The translations under genes and the position numbers were made by a program. The notes under the pieces are model-generated. The model was given only the letters and a program-made list of their open reading frames with translations. It made no database searches and was not told the DNA's origin. 64,000 bases of DNA from Agarivorans sp. Alg241-V36 (lineage in GTDB: Bacteria > Pseudomonadota > Gammaproteobacteria > Enterobacterales > Celerinatantimonadaceae): positions 315,163 to 379,162 of the forward strand of contig NZ_UNRE01000001.1 in NCBI RefSeq assembly GCF_900537085.1, given 5' to 3'. Shown in pieces: positions 9,580 to 18,951 of this stretch (position 1 is its first letter; every line of letters begins with the position of its first letter).

Positions 9580-9880
9580 GATTATAGCCGTTCATCTCCT
9601 TACTTAAATGTTGTGTGGCGTGGCTATTTTTATTCTTCAGTAGCCAATATTTTGGTTTTTAAAAGTCTAGGTAGCTTCATCAATGGCTGCGCCAACAATA
9701 GTGCTTACATAAGCTAACGTTAGGCTAATTTAGACTAGAGCTTTCACTTCAAAAAACTGTCACTGAGTTGTCACATTTTGTTCGCCATTTTTGTGTTTTT
9801 TTGTCATTAAGTTTCGTCAGGCTAGACCAGTTAATAGCGCCGCTCGGTGCGGCATTCTTATGGTCTCAGGGACGAGTATA
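9580..9880. other. intergenic region upstream of nuclease gene
   Basis: About 300 bp with no gene. The right half carries an 11-bp-phased run of Pho half-sites (9757-9818), a T-rich tract and a small GCCGC/GCGGC hairpin at 9839-9853 in the probable leader. The left half shows nothing I can identify. Confidence 0.6.
9757..9774 (+). promoter_or_regulatory. Pho box (PhoB binding site) upstream of exeM-like nuclease
   Basis: CTGTCAC-TGAG-TTGTCAC: two 7-mers separated by 4 bases, the exact layout of the enterobacterial Pho box (CTGTCAY, 4-nt AT-rich spacer, CTGTCAY), with a single mismatch in the second 7-mer. A further TTGTCAT at 9801-9807 lies in the same 11-bp phase. It precedes the nuclease ATG by just over 100 bp. 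Control by PhoB is inferred. Confidence 0.75.
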
Positions 9881-12865
9881 ATGAAACCCCAAAATGCAAT
9901 TTTAATGGGCTTATGTGCCTTAGGTACTAGCGCTCAAGCTAATGTACTAATCAGTGAATATATAGAAGGCAGTAGCTTTAACAAGGCAATAGAAATTGCC
10001 AACTATGGCAGCGAAAGTGTTGACCTAGCAGCTGGCGACTATCAGCTGCGCTTGTTTTCTAACGGTGCAAGCACTGCCACTAATACCCAAGCCTTAAGTG
10101 GCAACTTAGCGCCAGGGCAAACCTTGGTATTGGTCAATAGCAACGCGGTGATTGGCAATAACGACAATGCGCTTATTGCCCCTGGTGTTGGCATAGAATC
10201 AAGCGTAGTTAATTTTAACGGCGATGACGCAGTAGGCTTGTACGCCAACGATGTATTGCTGGATCGCATTGGCCAAATTGGCGTTCGCCAAACTTGGACC
10301 GATGGCGGTGCTTCAACCAAAGATCAAACGCTACGCCGCCTAGCAGAAAGCAGCCCAGATAATGACAATAGCCAAGAGTTTGTTATTTCATCTCGCTGGT
10401 TTAACTACGCAAAAAACACCGTTGATGGCTTAGGCTGTATTGGCCAAGAAGCTTGCAGCGATGATGGTGGCCCAGTTGATCCGCCTATCTCAGAAATTGG
10501 CCAGTGTGGCGATGCAAGCACGGCTATTCATAACATTCGCAGTGCTAACTTGCTTGACCAAGAAGTGGTGGTTGAAGCAGTAGTTGTGGGTGATTTCCAA
10601 GGTGACGCAAGCAATAATCAGTTGTCAGGTTTTTTTGTACAACATGCCGATGCTAACTGGGATGCCGACCCACAAACCTCAGAAGGCATATTTGTTTATC
10701 ACTATGCCGACGAAGTTGAGCTAGGCCAACGAGTGCGAGTAAAAGCAACTGTTGCTACTTATAGCGGTGGAAACCAACTTAAAGATGTAAGTGGCTTAAT
10801 TGTGTGTGGCGAAGAAGCATTGCCTAGCGCGACTAGCTTAAACTTGCCCTTAGCTGATGCCGATCTTTATTACCTAGAAGGCATGCGTGTTGTGCTACCA
10901 CAAACCTTACACGCCACGCCTGCCTACACCTTCAATCGCTATGGCGAAACGGTGTTATCGCTAGGCAAACGTTTTAAGTCTACTCAAGTTCACCCTGCTA
11001 ATACGCCAGAAGCCGAAGCCTTAGCCCAAGCTAACCAGCTAAACCGTTTGGTGCTAGACGATGGCTTAAGCTCGCAGAACCCTGACGATATAGCTTACTT
11101 CCCTAACTTCTCGGCTTTAAATAGCCTGCGTGCTGGCTCGCAAGTGAGCAATGTAGAAGGGGTGATTAACTACAGTTTTGGTCAGTTTAGAGTGCAGCCT
11201 ACTCAAGTGCCGACGTTTATCGACGCTAACCCAAGAACTGCTGAGCCAGAGTTAAGTGAGCAAGGCAATTTAACCGTTGCTAGCTTTAACGTGCTTAACT
11301 TTTTCACCGATTTAGACATTGATAATGCAACGGATTTTCGTGGTGCTAACACCGCCGAAGAGTTTGAGCGTCAGCGGGCTAAATTGGTATCTGCCATGGT
11401 TGCTATGAACGCCAATGTAATGGGTTTAATGGAGCTACAAAACAATGGCTTTGAGCAAACTAGCGCTATTCAAAACTTGGTTGACGCGGTAAATGCTCAG
11501 CTGCCAGCAGAGCAACACTACACGGTGGTTAAGCCGCTGACAGAGCGTATTGGCGAAGACATGATCACCGTAGGTTTAATTTACCAACCTAGTGTTGTGC
11601 AAGTAGACGGTGATGCCCAGCTGATTAATGCCTATCCCTTTGATCAAGCAACCGCTAAGCACCGTGTTCCTTTAGTGCAAAAATTCAGCATGCTAGCAGG
11701 TGGCGAAAGCTTCTATGTGGCGGTGAACCACTTTAAATCTAAGGGCAGTAATTGTAATGCCTTGGGTGACCCAGACATGGGCGATGGCCAAGGAAACTGT
11801 AATGGCCAACGTACTTTAGCGGCGCAAACTCTTAGCCAGTTTTTTGCTGAAAAACAAAATGTACTACTGCTAGGTGACTTTAACGCTTACGCTAAAGAAG
11901 ACCCAATGTTGGCCTTCGAAAGCGTCGGCTTTACCAACCTAGTGCCGCAGTTTGAAGCCAATAGCTACTCTTACTTCTACGATGAAGAGGCAGGTAGTTT
12001 AGACCATGCATTGGCCGATGCTGCCCTAACTTCACGAGTACTTGATGCTACCGACTGGCATATTAATGCCGATGAGCCTACTGGCTTAGACTACAACACC
12101 GAGTATAAGTCTGACGCACAAATCACTAACTTTTACGCGCCTGATGCCTACCGTGCTTCTGATCATGACCCTGTGATCGTAGCCTTAGATATGCGCAGTG
12201 CTGGCAGCATTAGCTCGGTTTCTCAACTTAGCATTGTTGAGGGTAGCAATAGCCCATTGGTAATTGAGCGCTTAGACGGAGATTACGGCGATGTAGTGCT
12301 TAAGTACCAAGTGATTGCAGGCTCTGCCGATGAGCAAGATCTAGCGCTAATCAGTGGTGAGCTAAGCTGGCAAGATGGCGACATGAGTAGCCGCGAGCTA
12401 AACATCGCTGCCTATGCTGATGAACTAGCAGAAGGTAGCGAGACAGCCTACTTGCAGCTAAGCATTGAGCAAGGTGATGCCAGTGTTGTGGTTCCGCAGG
12501 TAGAACTGCTGATTGAAGACAATACCCCATTAAGTGTGGCGATGCAGTTTGAGCAAATAGAGGTCGATGAATCTGCTGGCAACATTAACATCCCATTAGT
12601 ATTAAATGGGGAAGCCAACAGCACTATCACTGCATGGGCTTTGGTTTTACCGTCGTCAGCCAATTGGTTTGATTACCGCGCATCGTTTATTCAGCGAGTG
12701 CAGTGGAATCAAGGCGAAAGTGGCGTTAAGCATGTGAGTGCCAAAATTGTCGACGACAATCGCAAAGAGGGCAGCGAGCGCTTTAAAGTGTATCTGTTCT
12801 CAGCCTTCCCAGCTCAACTAGGTAACATTACTAGCACTTGGGTAAACATTACCGACAACGACTAG
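9881..12865 (+). CDS. exeM: ExeM/NucH family extracellular endonuclease
   Basis: I start at the ATG at 9881, which gives a clean signal peptide (ALGTSAQA cleavage near residue 20); the longer frame starts inside the Pho-regulated promoter. The 994-residue secreted protein has an N-terminal lamin-tail-like domain (LISEYIEGSSFNKAIEIAN), an OB-like middle region, and an endonuclease/exonuclease/phosphatase domain from about residue 470 (TVASFNVLNFF, MELQNNG, VNHFKSKGSNC, LLGDFNAY, ASDHDPV). Two Calx-beta-like modules end the protein. The usual C-terminal GlyGly-CTERM anchor is absent, so it is probably released. It degrades extracellular DNA for phosphate or to loosen biofilm matrix. Confidence 0.9.
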   Translation: MKPQNAILMGLCALGTSAQANVLISEYIEGSSFNKAIEIANYGSESVDLAAGDYQLRLFSNGASTATNTQALSGNLAPGQTLVLVNSNAVIGNNDNALIAPGVGIESSVVNFNGDDAVGLYANDVLLDRIGQIGVRQTWTDGGASTKDQTLRRLAESSPDNDNSQEFVISSRWFNYAKNTVDGLGCIGQEACSDDGGPVDPPISEIGQCGDASTAIHNIRSANLLDQEVVVEAVVVGDFQGDASNNQLSGFFVQHADANWDADPQTSEGIFVYHYADEVELGQRVRVKATVATYSGGNQLKDVSGLIVCGEEALPSATSLNLPLADADLYYLEGMRVVLPQTLHATPAYTFNRYGETVLSLGKRFKSTQVHPANTPEAEALAQANQLNRLVLDDGLSSQNPDDIAYFPNFSALNSLRAGSQVSNVEGVINYSFGQFRVQPTQVPTFIDANPRTAEPELSEQGNLTVASFNVLNFFTDLDIDNATDFRGANTAEEFERQRAKLVSAMVAMNANVMGLMELQNNGFEQTSAIQNLVDAVNAQLPAEQHYTVVKPLTERIGEDMITVGLIYQPSVVQVDGDAQLINAYPFDQATAKHRVPLVQKFSMLAGGESFYVAVNHFKSKGSNCNALGDPDMGDGQGNCNGQRTLAAQTLSQFFAEKQNVLLLGDFNAYAKEDPMLAFESVGFTNLVPQFEANSYSYFYDEEAGSLDHALADAALTSRVLDATDWHINADEPTGLDYNTEYKSDAQITNFYAPDAYRASDHDPVIVALDMRSAGSISSVSQLSIVEGSNSPLVIERLDGDYGDVVLKYQVIAGSADEQDLALISGELSWQDGDMSSRELNIAAYADELAEGSETAYLQLSIEQGDASVVVPQVELLIEDNTPLSVAMQFEQIEVDESAGNINIPLVLNGEANSTITAWALVLPSSANWFDYRASFIQRVQWNQGESGVKHVSAKIVDDNRKEGSERFKVYLFSAFPAQLGNITSTWVNITDND

Positions 12866-12880
12866 TAAGTTTTAGCAAAC

Positions 12881-12909
12881 AAAAAGGCGAGCACTTAGCT
12901 CGCCTTTTT
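12881..12909. terminator. bidirectional intrinsic terminator
   Basis: Stem GGCGAGC / GCTCGCC with loop ACTTA, flanked by five A and five T. It separates the convergent nuclease and methyltransferase genes. Confidence 0.88.
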
Positions 12910-12925
12910 GCCATCTATGTCGTGT

Positions 12926-13705
12926 TTAGCTCTTGCTTGCCACTATGGCGTAAACCAGCGGTGACTCGTAGTGCTCGTGTTCCTTCACAAACTCATCTTT
13001 GGCGCGCTCTTTTAAGTCTTCAAAACAGTTATAGGGGCTGTAGTCATATTCCTTTAATAGCTCAATCTTTAAACCTGCTTGAATTAGAGCATTTACTACG
13101 TCTGAAATCGGATGACCCCAAGTTAGCATTGGGCTTTCATCACCATCGTCGTTTTCGGTGTAAGTGCCTTCTTCATCAAGATCGGCCTCTTCACGGTGAA
13201 AGTAGCCATAGCCACTTAATAAATCGTGAATCGGGTGAAACTCTGCTAAGCACAACTTACCACCAGCTTTTAAGTTAGCCGCCACTACTTGAGCCCAACG
13301 GTTTATATCGGGTAGCCAACACAGTGCGCCGTAAGAGACAAATACCCAATCATGAATTGCTTGGCTTTGCTCGGCGTAGCCATAAACATCCTTACAAATG
13401 AATTCGGCGCTTAAACCTGTTTTCTCGGCAAGTTCGTTGGCACGTTTAATCGCTTGGCTGGAAAGATCTACCGCGGTTACTTTTGCGCCCAGACGCGCCC
13501 AAGACAAGCTGTCTAAGCCAAAATGACATTGCAGATGTAACAGCTTTTTGCCGTTTACGTCGCCCATTAAGTCACGCTCTATCGACTTAAGTGAACTGTT
13601 GCCAGCGAGAAATCCGTCTACATCATAAAAATCAGAATCTACATGCAGCTCGGTACGTTTATCCCAAGCGGTTTTGTTTAGCGCTAAATAGTCCATGCTC
13701 GCCAC
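12926..13705 (-). CDS. class I SAM-dependent methyltransferase
   Basis: A 259-residue soluble methyltransferase. Motif I is LLHLQCHFGLDSLSWARLGA with the acidic end of strand 2 at AVDLS, and a post-I/motif IV region VFVSYGALCWLPD. The C-terminal third is acidic (a run of Asp/Glu around DEEGTYTENDDGDE). The substrate is unknown; homologues are usually annotated only as class I methyltransferases. It stands alone on its strand, and the start is either of two methionines three codons apart. Confidence 0.82.
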   Translation of the reverse strand: MASMDYLALNKTAWDKRTELHVDSDFYDVDGFLAGNSSLKSIERDLMGDVNGKKLLHLQCHFGLDSLSWARLGAKVTAVDLSSQAIKRANELAEKTGLSAEFICKDVYGYAEQSQAIHDWVFVSYGALCWLPDINRWAQVVAANLKAGGKLCLAEFHPIHDLLSGYGYFHREEADLDEEGTYTENDDGDESPMLTWGHPISDVVNALIQAGLKIELLKEYDYSPYNCFEDLKERAKDEFVKEHEHYESPLVYAIVASKS

Positions 13706-13784
13706 TATCTTAGTAAAGTGAATATGCCAAAAGTTTACCGCAAAGCATCAGTTTAAAGCAGCATTGGCTGACAAATTTACAATT

Positions 13785-16235
13785 CTAGTGGCTGTTTTGG
13801 TGCTCACGGTGTTTAAGCAACATGTCTTCTAACATTATTAAGCCCAAGCAAACCCCATTGGGCCCCGTTACCGCCACCACGGTATAGGGTTGATTAACAA
13901 ACTGCTCGAATAGTTGGTCGAAGGAGGTATCTAAACTTACTTGCAAAAAGTCTTTGCTCATTACCTGATGGGCGCGTTTGTTTAGAGTCATTAAGTCGCG
14001 ATTTTGCTCACCTTTAGTATTTAGGTAGGGGCTAATGGCGGCACTCACATCGCTTTGATGTAGCACGCCCAAGCAGTGGCTATTTTCAATCACCAGCAAA
14101 TGTCTCGAGTTGTGTATTTCAAACTTTTCTAGAGCAATGCCGAGTTTTTGGTCTGGGCCAATTTTTGGAAAATCTCGGCGCATAATGGTTTGTGCGTTTA
14201 CCACGTTCTCTTGGTACAAGTTCTGTATGAGCTTCATATACACAGGGTCGTTACTGTTATTTAGAATTTGTTCTAGGCTGCGAGGTTTACTAAAAATATA
14301 GCCTTGCAGCATATCAGCTTTAATCTTGGAGAGTAGGTAAAGCTCTTGTTGGGTTTCTACACCTTCGGCGATAACCTTTCCTCCCATTTTATGGGTGAGT
14401 TTGCACAGCATATCTATCATTGCGTATTCGTTAGATTCTTCCGTGAGTCCCGAGACAAAAGAGCGGTCAATTTTTACGATGTTCACCGGTATTTGGCGCA
14501 AGTAAGAAAACGAAGAGTAGCCAGTGCCAAAGTCGTCTAAGGCAATGGCAATGTTGCGGGCCTTAAGCTTTTCCAGCCACTCCGCGTGGTAATAAGAATC
14601 ATCAAAGTAGGCTGACTCGGTAAGCTCTAAAGTAATAAGGCCTAAGTCGATATCGCTGGCTTCAAAGATTTTCAAGGTATCTTCCAGGCAGCAGTGGGAG
14701 ACTCTATCATTAACTACCGAGCGATTAATCGACATGCCAATGTTGTCATCGTGGTAGTGGCGTTGCAGCAAGGGTAAATCGTGTAAAGCTTGCTTTGTGA
14801 CCGCCGCATCTATTTGATCAATCCAGTTGTATTCTTCCGCTATTTCAATAAGTTCTTGAACACTATAAGGCAGTTGGGTATCTAATTTTACACGGCATAA
14901 AGCTTCAAATTTAACAATCTTTAGTTCGGGCAGGGCAACGATAGGTTGATAGTAGGCTTCAACTTGGTTAGCGGCGAGAGCTTGCCTAAGTAAGGTAGCT
15001 AAGGTGGCTTTGCGATTAAAGCGTTTAGATAAGCGTCGGTCAAAATAATACAGAGAGGACTCGTCACCTTGGCTATTCGCAATCAGTGCTTGGCTAGCAT
15101 GTGCCAGCATTTGCGAAGGCGATGAAGCATCAATTTGCAATACCGACGCTCCACCGTGCACCGTGGCTGATAGGCCAATATCTTCATAGCTATTGTGGCC
15201 TTCAAGCACATTTAAAGCGTTTTTTAAGGTGTGCTCAATGTCTTCCATTTTTTTGGGCACAACCCAATAGGCTGCAAACATCTTCTCGTTAAGTATGCCC
15301 AAGTGACCGCTTTGACTAAGCTGACTAAAACGCTGTGCCACCAACCATTGGCGCGTCATTGCGCTGGTGGCTTGGGCTAAGCTAACGCTAAATACCAGCC
15401 CCACAATGGTGACTTCATTATTCAGTTGTTTGTAATCGGCATTTAACTTTTTGTTGAACGCATTCTTGTCGGGAACATGCACTTTTGAGCTGGCGTTGGG
15501 GTCGTCTTCGTCCCATAAATCGGTAGAGGTATCAAGGCGGTGGCTTGATGATACATAAACATGTTCTTCGCCTGGTAAATCAATCCGTTGAATACGTGCT
15601 TCGTGGGCATAAATCTCACCTTGCTTAGTTTTTGCTAATAGCTCGCCAGTCCAAATTTTATGCTCATCTATGTGGCTCCAAAGTTTCTGATAAAACGGTT
15701 TAGTATAGCGGCCGCTTTTAAGTATCGAGGCTGGCTGGCCTAATAACTCATGCTCTTGGTAACCCGTGTTGTTACACCATGCCTTGTTCACCAGCAAAAT
15801 GGTGTGATTTAAATCTGCAATCATTAGGCCTTCATTAGATTGAGCAAAAACCTGTTTTAAAAATGCCAGTTCTTGTTGTTTAGTAAGGAAATACTGCTTT
15901 AATTCAATGGTGCCGGTAATTACTTTGTCGTTGGCTGGTAGGGCATTAATGACTATTTCGGCGATATAACGATGCTGATAAGCGTTCAGAATAGCCGTTT
16001 GAATTATCGGCTTACCGGTTTCCATTACTTGTTTAATGTGCTTTTTAAGCAGCGCAAGTTGGGTCTTTTCAAAGGCTGCAAATAGCTGGGAAAGCGTTAA
16101 TACAGATTGAGTAGGATAGCCCAACATCGCAATAAGCTGATGCGGGCAGGTAAAGCTGTTGTTTTGTAAGTCAATTGACCATGCTTGTGGAGCAAAACCT
16201 TTAACTTTTTGAAATGAAGATTCATCAACTATCAT
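13785..16235 (-). CDS. PAS-GGDEF(degenerate)-EAL-CBS cyclic-di-GMP phosphodiesterase
   Basis: An 816-residue cytosolic signalling protein with no membrane segments. Order: N-terminal PAS-like region, second PAS (AQSNEGLMIADLNHTILLVN onward, about 130-240), a GGDEF-fold region lacking any GGDEF motif (about 270-405), an EAL domain (about 410-655) and a CBS pair at the C-terminus. All EAL catalytic positions look intact: FEALCR, SINRS, LELTES, LDDFGTG, VKIDRSF, AEGVET, LQGYIF. It therefore probably hydrolyses c-di-GMP, with input from PAS and from nucleotide binding at the CBS pair. It is monocistronic. Confidence 0.9.
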   Translation of the reverse strand: MIVDESSFQKVKGFAPQAWSIDLQNNSFTCPHQLIAMLGYPTQSVLTLSQLFAAFEKTQLALLKKHIKQVMETGKPIIQTAILNAYQHRYIAEIVINALPANDKVITGTIELKQYFLTKQQELAFLKQVFAQSNEGLMIADLNHTILLVNKAWCNNTGYQEHELLGQPASILKSGRYTKPFYQKLWSHIDEHKIWTGELLAKTKQGEIYAHEARIQRIDLPGEEHVYVSSSHRLDTSTDLWDEDDPNASSKVHVPDKNAFNKKLNADYKQLNNEVTIVGLVFSVSLAQATSAMTRQWLVAQRFSQLSQSGHLGILNEKMFAAYWVVPKKMEDIEHTLKNALNVLEGHNSYEDIGLSATVHGGASVLQIDASSPSQMLAHASQALIANSQGDESSLYYFDRRLSKRFNRKATLATLLRQALAANQVEAYYQPIVALPELKIVKFEALCRVKLDTQLPYSVQELIEIAEEYNWIDQIDAAVTKQALHDLPLLQRHYHDDNIGMSINRSVVNDRVSHCCLEDTLKIFEASDIDLGLITLELTESAYFDDSYYHAEWLEKLKARNIAIALDDFGTGYSSFSYLRQIPVNIVKIDRSFVSGLTEESNEYAMIDMLCKLTHKMGGKVIAEGVETQQELYLLSKIKADMLQGYIFSKPRSLEQILNNSNDPVYMKLIQNLYQENVVNAQTIMRRDFPKIGPDQKLGIALEKFEIHNSRHLLVIENSHCLGVLHQSDVSAAISPYLNTKGEQNRDLMTLNKRAHQVMSKDFLQVSLDTSFDQLFEQFVNQPYTVVAVTGPNGVCLGLIMLEDMLLKHREHQNSH

Positions 16236-16480
16236 TTTGCAGCTCTCAGTGATGCATTAGGTTTGTGCTTGTCATTACAAATAACAATTAGATTGCTCAG
16301 TTAAACTTTAGCAAACACTAAGTAAAGCTTCTAACCAATTGTGAGCTTATCCCCTCATATTTGCTCTAGCTCATATTTGCTCATTTTTTCTGTCAATTGC
16401 TCTATTGCCAAAAAATAACTGATTTTGGCGCTCCCGCTCGGGGTATCATGGCGGTGTATTTAACATTTAAGAAGGTGTGT

Positions 16481-17749
16481 ATGTCATTTGACGCAATAGG
16501 CTTGTGTGATGAGTTGTTACAAGCGGTGCAAGAGCAGGGTTATAGCACGCCATCTCCAATTCAGCTAAAAGCGATACCCCTAGCACTTAGCGGGCGAGAT
16601 TTAATGGCTGTAGCCGACACTGGCACTGGTAAAACCGCTGGGTTCACTTTGCCTATGTTGCAGCTATTGGCAAACGGCACTAAACCACAGCCAAAACAAA
16701 TTCGCGCTTTGGTGCTTACGCCAACTCGCGAGTTAGCCGCTCAAGTGGCTGAGAGTGTTAAAAACTACAGCCAATATATGAAGCTTAGCGTGGCTGCTGT
16801 TTATGGCGGTGTGAGAATCGAGCCGCAAAAAGCTCAGCTATTAGAAGGTGCCGATGTGCTGGTGGCCACGCCGGGTCGTTTAATCGATCTTTATCAACAA
16901 CAAGCAGTGAGCTTTGACCAGCTAGAGATATTGGTATTGGATGAAGCCGACCGCATGTTAGATCTTGGCTTTATTGATGAGATTAGCCATATCCAATCAT
17001 TACTTCCTAAAACGCGCCAAACCTTACTATTCTCCGCTACCTTTTCTAAGCAAATTAAATCGCTGGCTAAAGGCATGTTAATCAATCCGCAGTTGATTGA
17101 AGTGGCCAATCAACAAAACAAGCTAGACAACATCAAGCAAAAGCTTCACCCAGTAGATAAAGCACGTAAAACAGAACTGCTTATTCATCTGTTTAGAAAA
17201 AACAAATGGTCGCAGGTATTGGTATTTAGCCGCACTAAAGTGGGTGCCGATGTATTGGTGACTCAACTAGAAAAAGCCAAAATTAGCGCAGCATCTATTC
17301 ATGCTAACCGAACCCAGCACGCGCGCACCCAAGTGCTAGAGGGCTTTAAAAACGGCAGCATTAAGGTACTGGTTGCCACCGACATTGCCTCACGCGGTAT
17401 TGATGTTGCCCAGCTCCCCTGTGTGATTAACTTTGATCTTCCCTATGAGGCCGAAGACTACGTACACCGTATCGGCAGAACTGGCCGCGCTGGAGCATCG
17501 GGGTTGGCGATTTCTCTGTATAGCAACGATGAAGAAAAGCGGCTACAAGCCATAGAGCGGCTGATTGGTCGCAAGCTTGAAGGCGAAATTATTCGCGGTT
17601 TTTCTCCCAAGCCCAAAGCAGTTTCCCACCCAGCTGATGATGACGAATATGGAAACTTCGAACCCGACCCAGAGCCACAAGGCCGTGGCAAAGGGCGGGG
17701 CGGTCGCAGTGCTAAGTCATCAACTAAAAAAGGCAATAAGCGTAGGTAA
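16481..17749 (+). CDS. rhlE: DEAD-box RNA helicase, RhlE type
   Basis: A 422-residue helicase starting at the ATG at 16481 (GAAGG upstream; residues before it in the longer frame are not conserved-looking). Motifs in order: Q motif (STPSPIQ), motif I ADTGTGKT (the usual Gln before TGTGKT is Asp), PTRELAAQV, TPGR, DEAD, SAT, and HRIGRTGRAG. The C-terminal tail is rich in Gly, Lys and Arg, typical of RhlE proteins that remodel rRNA and mRNA structures, often at low temperature. It is a single gene on a 245-bp divergent promoter region. Confidence 0.92.
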   Translation: MSFDAIGLCDELLQAVQEQGYSTPSPIQLKAIPLALSGRDLMAVADTGTGKTAGFTLPMLQLLANGTKPQPKQIRALVLTPTRELAAQVAESVKNYSQYMKLSVAAVYGGVRIEPQKAQLLEGADVLVATPGRLIDLYQQQAVSFDQLEILVLDEADRMLDLGFIDEISHIQSLLPKTRQTLLFSATFSKQIKSLAKGMLINPQLIEVANQQNKLDNIKQKLHPVDKARKTELLIHLFRKNKWSQVLVFSRTKVGADVLVTQLEKAKISAASIHANRTQHARTQVLEGFKNGSIKVLVATDIASRGIDVAQLPCVINFDLPYEAEDYVHRIGRTGRAGASGLAISLYSNDEEKRLQAIERLIGRKLEGEIIRGFSPKPKAVSHPADDDEYGNFEPDPEPQGRGKGRGGRSAKSSTKKGNKRR

Positions 17750-17869
17750 GCCGCTTCTTTTGTCTTACCTGTAAGCCAGAGTTTAAGCTGTTAATTCAGT
17801 CTTTTTGTTTAGTCGCGTTAATCTACAGCCATCAACGCAACAGATTGTTACTCAATAAAGGCTAACATT

Positions 17870-18883
17870 ATGAACAAGACACTTATCGCACTTACCATCG
17901 CAGCAAGCACTTTCGGCCTTATGCAAACCGCAAACGCCTGTACTACTGCCGCTTATCATAATGGCGAAGCACAAGTAACCATGCGCACCATGGACTGGAA
18001 CGGTTACGACAACGCTACCGTAGTAGGCAAAGGCCGTGGCATAAACAATAGCTACAGCGAAACCAACGGCGTAAGCACTAAAGCAAAATACGCCGCGATT
18101 AAAATTGAATCATTTGGCCATGCCACCGTTGCCGAAGGCATCAATGAAAAAGGCCTAGAAGCACGTATTTTATACCTAGGCACAGACGCAGGAACCCAGT
18201 TCCAGCAAGACACCGCCGAGCTACCCAATGTAGATGCAGGCGAAGTACCTAACTTTGTATTAGACAACTTTGCCACCGTAGCAGAGGCCATAGCAGGGCT
18301 AGAATCAGTAGAAGTTATTCCAACCGGCATCACTGGCATTCCTGGCCACGAAGACGAAGCTATTTACCCACCGGTGCATTTTCAACTGGTAGATGCCTCA
18401 GGTGAAGTCGCAGTAGTGGAATACATTGGCGGCGAAATGAAAGTGTATAGCGAGCATGGCGCTAGCTACATGAGTAACGACCCAGCCTTTGACTACCACC
18501 TAACCTTAGACAAAGAACAAGTTGAGCCAAACGCCACTATTCGCGCTGCCGACCGCCGTTTACGTGCCAAAATTACTACCGAAGATCTGTACCAGCGCAA
18601 CGTGACTAACAGCCAACAAGCGCTAATCTCAATGAAGGCGACCCAAGCTGCCTCATTCTCTGGCTACAACCAACATGACCCGTACTTTGACAACGCCACT
18701 TTTCCAACCCTATGGACAGTATTTACCGACCGCACCAACAAAACCTTAATGTTGGATCGCGCCCATACCTTTGCTACAGAAAGCTACAGCTTCGATATGT
18801 TTGATGTAGCAGCCGCTGAGAGAGTGGTACTAGGTGAAAATCCAACGCCAAATGCGAGCTTTACTAACGAATTAGCGAAATAA
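17870..18883 (+). CDS. secreted linear amide C-N hydrolase (Ntn, choloylglycine hydrolase family)
   Basis: A 337-residue Ntn hydrolase. The signal peptide ends in TANA directly before Cys24, so signal cleavage would expose the catalytic N-terminal cysteine (ACTTAAYHNGEAQVTMRTMDW region). Other family features are the MRTMDW block and a SYMSNDPAFDYHLT segment near residue 200. Gram-negative members of this family act in the periplasm as penicillin V acylases or hydrolyse N-acyl-homoserine lactones. As this genome has an AHL synthase (46.0 kb), quorum-signal hydrolysis is a possibility, but that is inference. Confidence 0.87.
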   Translation: MNKTLIALTIAASTFGLMQTANACTTAAYHNGEAQVTMRTMDWNGYDNATVVGKGRGINNSYSETNGVSTKAKYAAIKIESFGHATVAEGINEKGLEARILYLGTDAGTQFQQDTAELPNVDAGEVPNFVLDNFATVAEAIAGLESVEVIPTGITGIPGHEDEAIYPPVHFQLVDASGEVAVVEYIGGEMKVYSEHGASYMSNDPAFDYHLTLDKEQVEPNATIRAADRRLRAKITTEDLYQRNVTNSQQALISMKATQAASFSGYNQHDPYFDNATFPTLWTVFTDRTNKTLMLDRAHTFATESYSFDMFDVAAAERVVLGENPTPNASFTNELAK

Positions 18884-18896
18884 GCGTTTGAATACA

Positions 18897-18920
18897 AACA
18901 ACGGGCTAGGGCTCGTTGTT
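18897..18920 (+). terminator. probable intrinsic terminator
   Basis: Stem AACAACGGGC / GCTCGTTGTT (one G-U pair) with loop TAGG, followed by CTTGTTT. It lies directly after the amidase gene and ahead of the DUF1295 gene. Confidence 0.6.
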
Positions 18921-18951
18921 CTTGTTTAACTCGAATCAATTGGAGAGCATT

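Noticed and set aside
9775-9800. Additional Pho half-sites between the two good ones
   Set aside because: TGTTCGC and TTTGTGT are in phase but match the consensus poorly; I do not count them as sites.
12838-13278. 146-residue plus-strand frame after the nuclease gene
   Set aside because: It starts within the nuclease gene, crosses a strong terminator and runs antisense to the methyltransferase, so it is a shadow.
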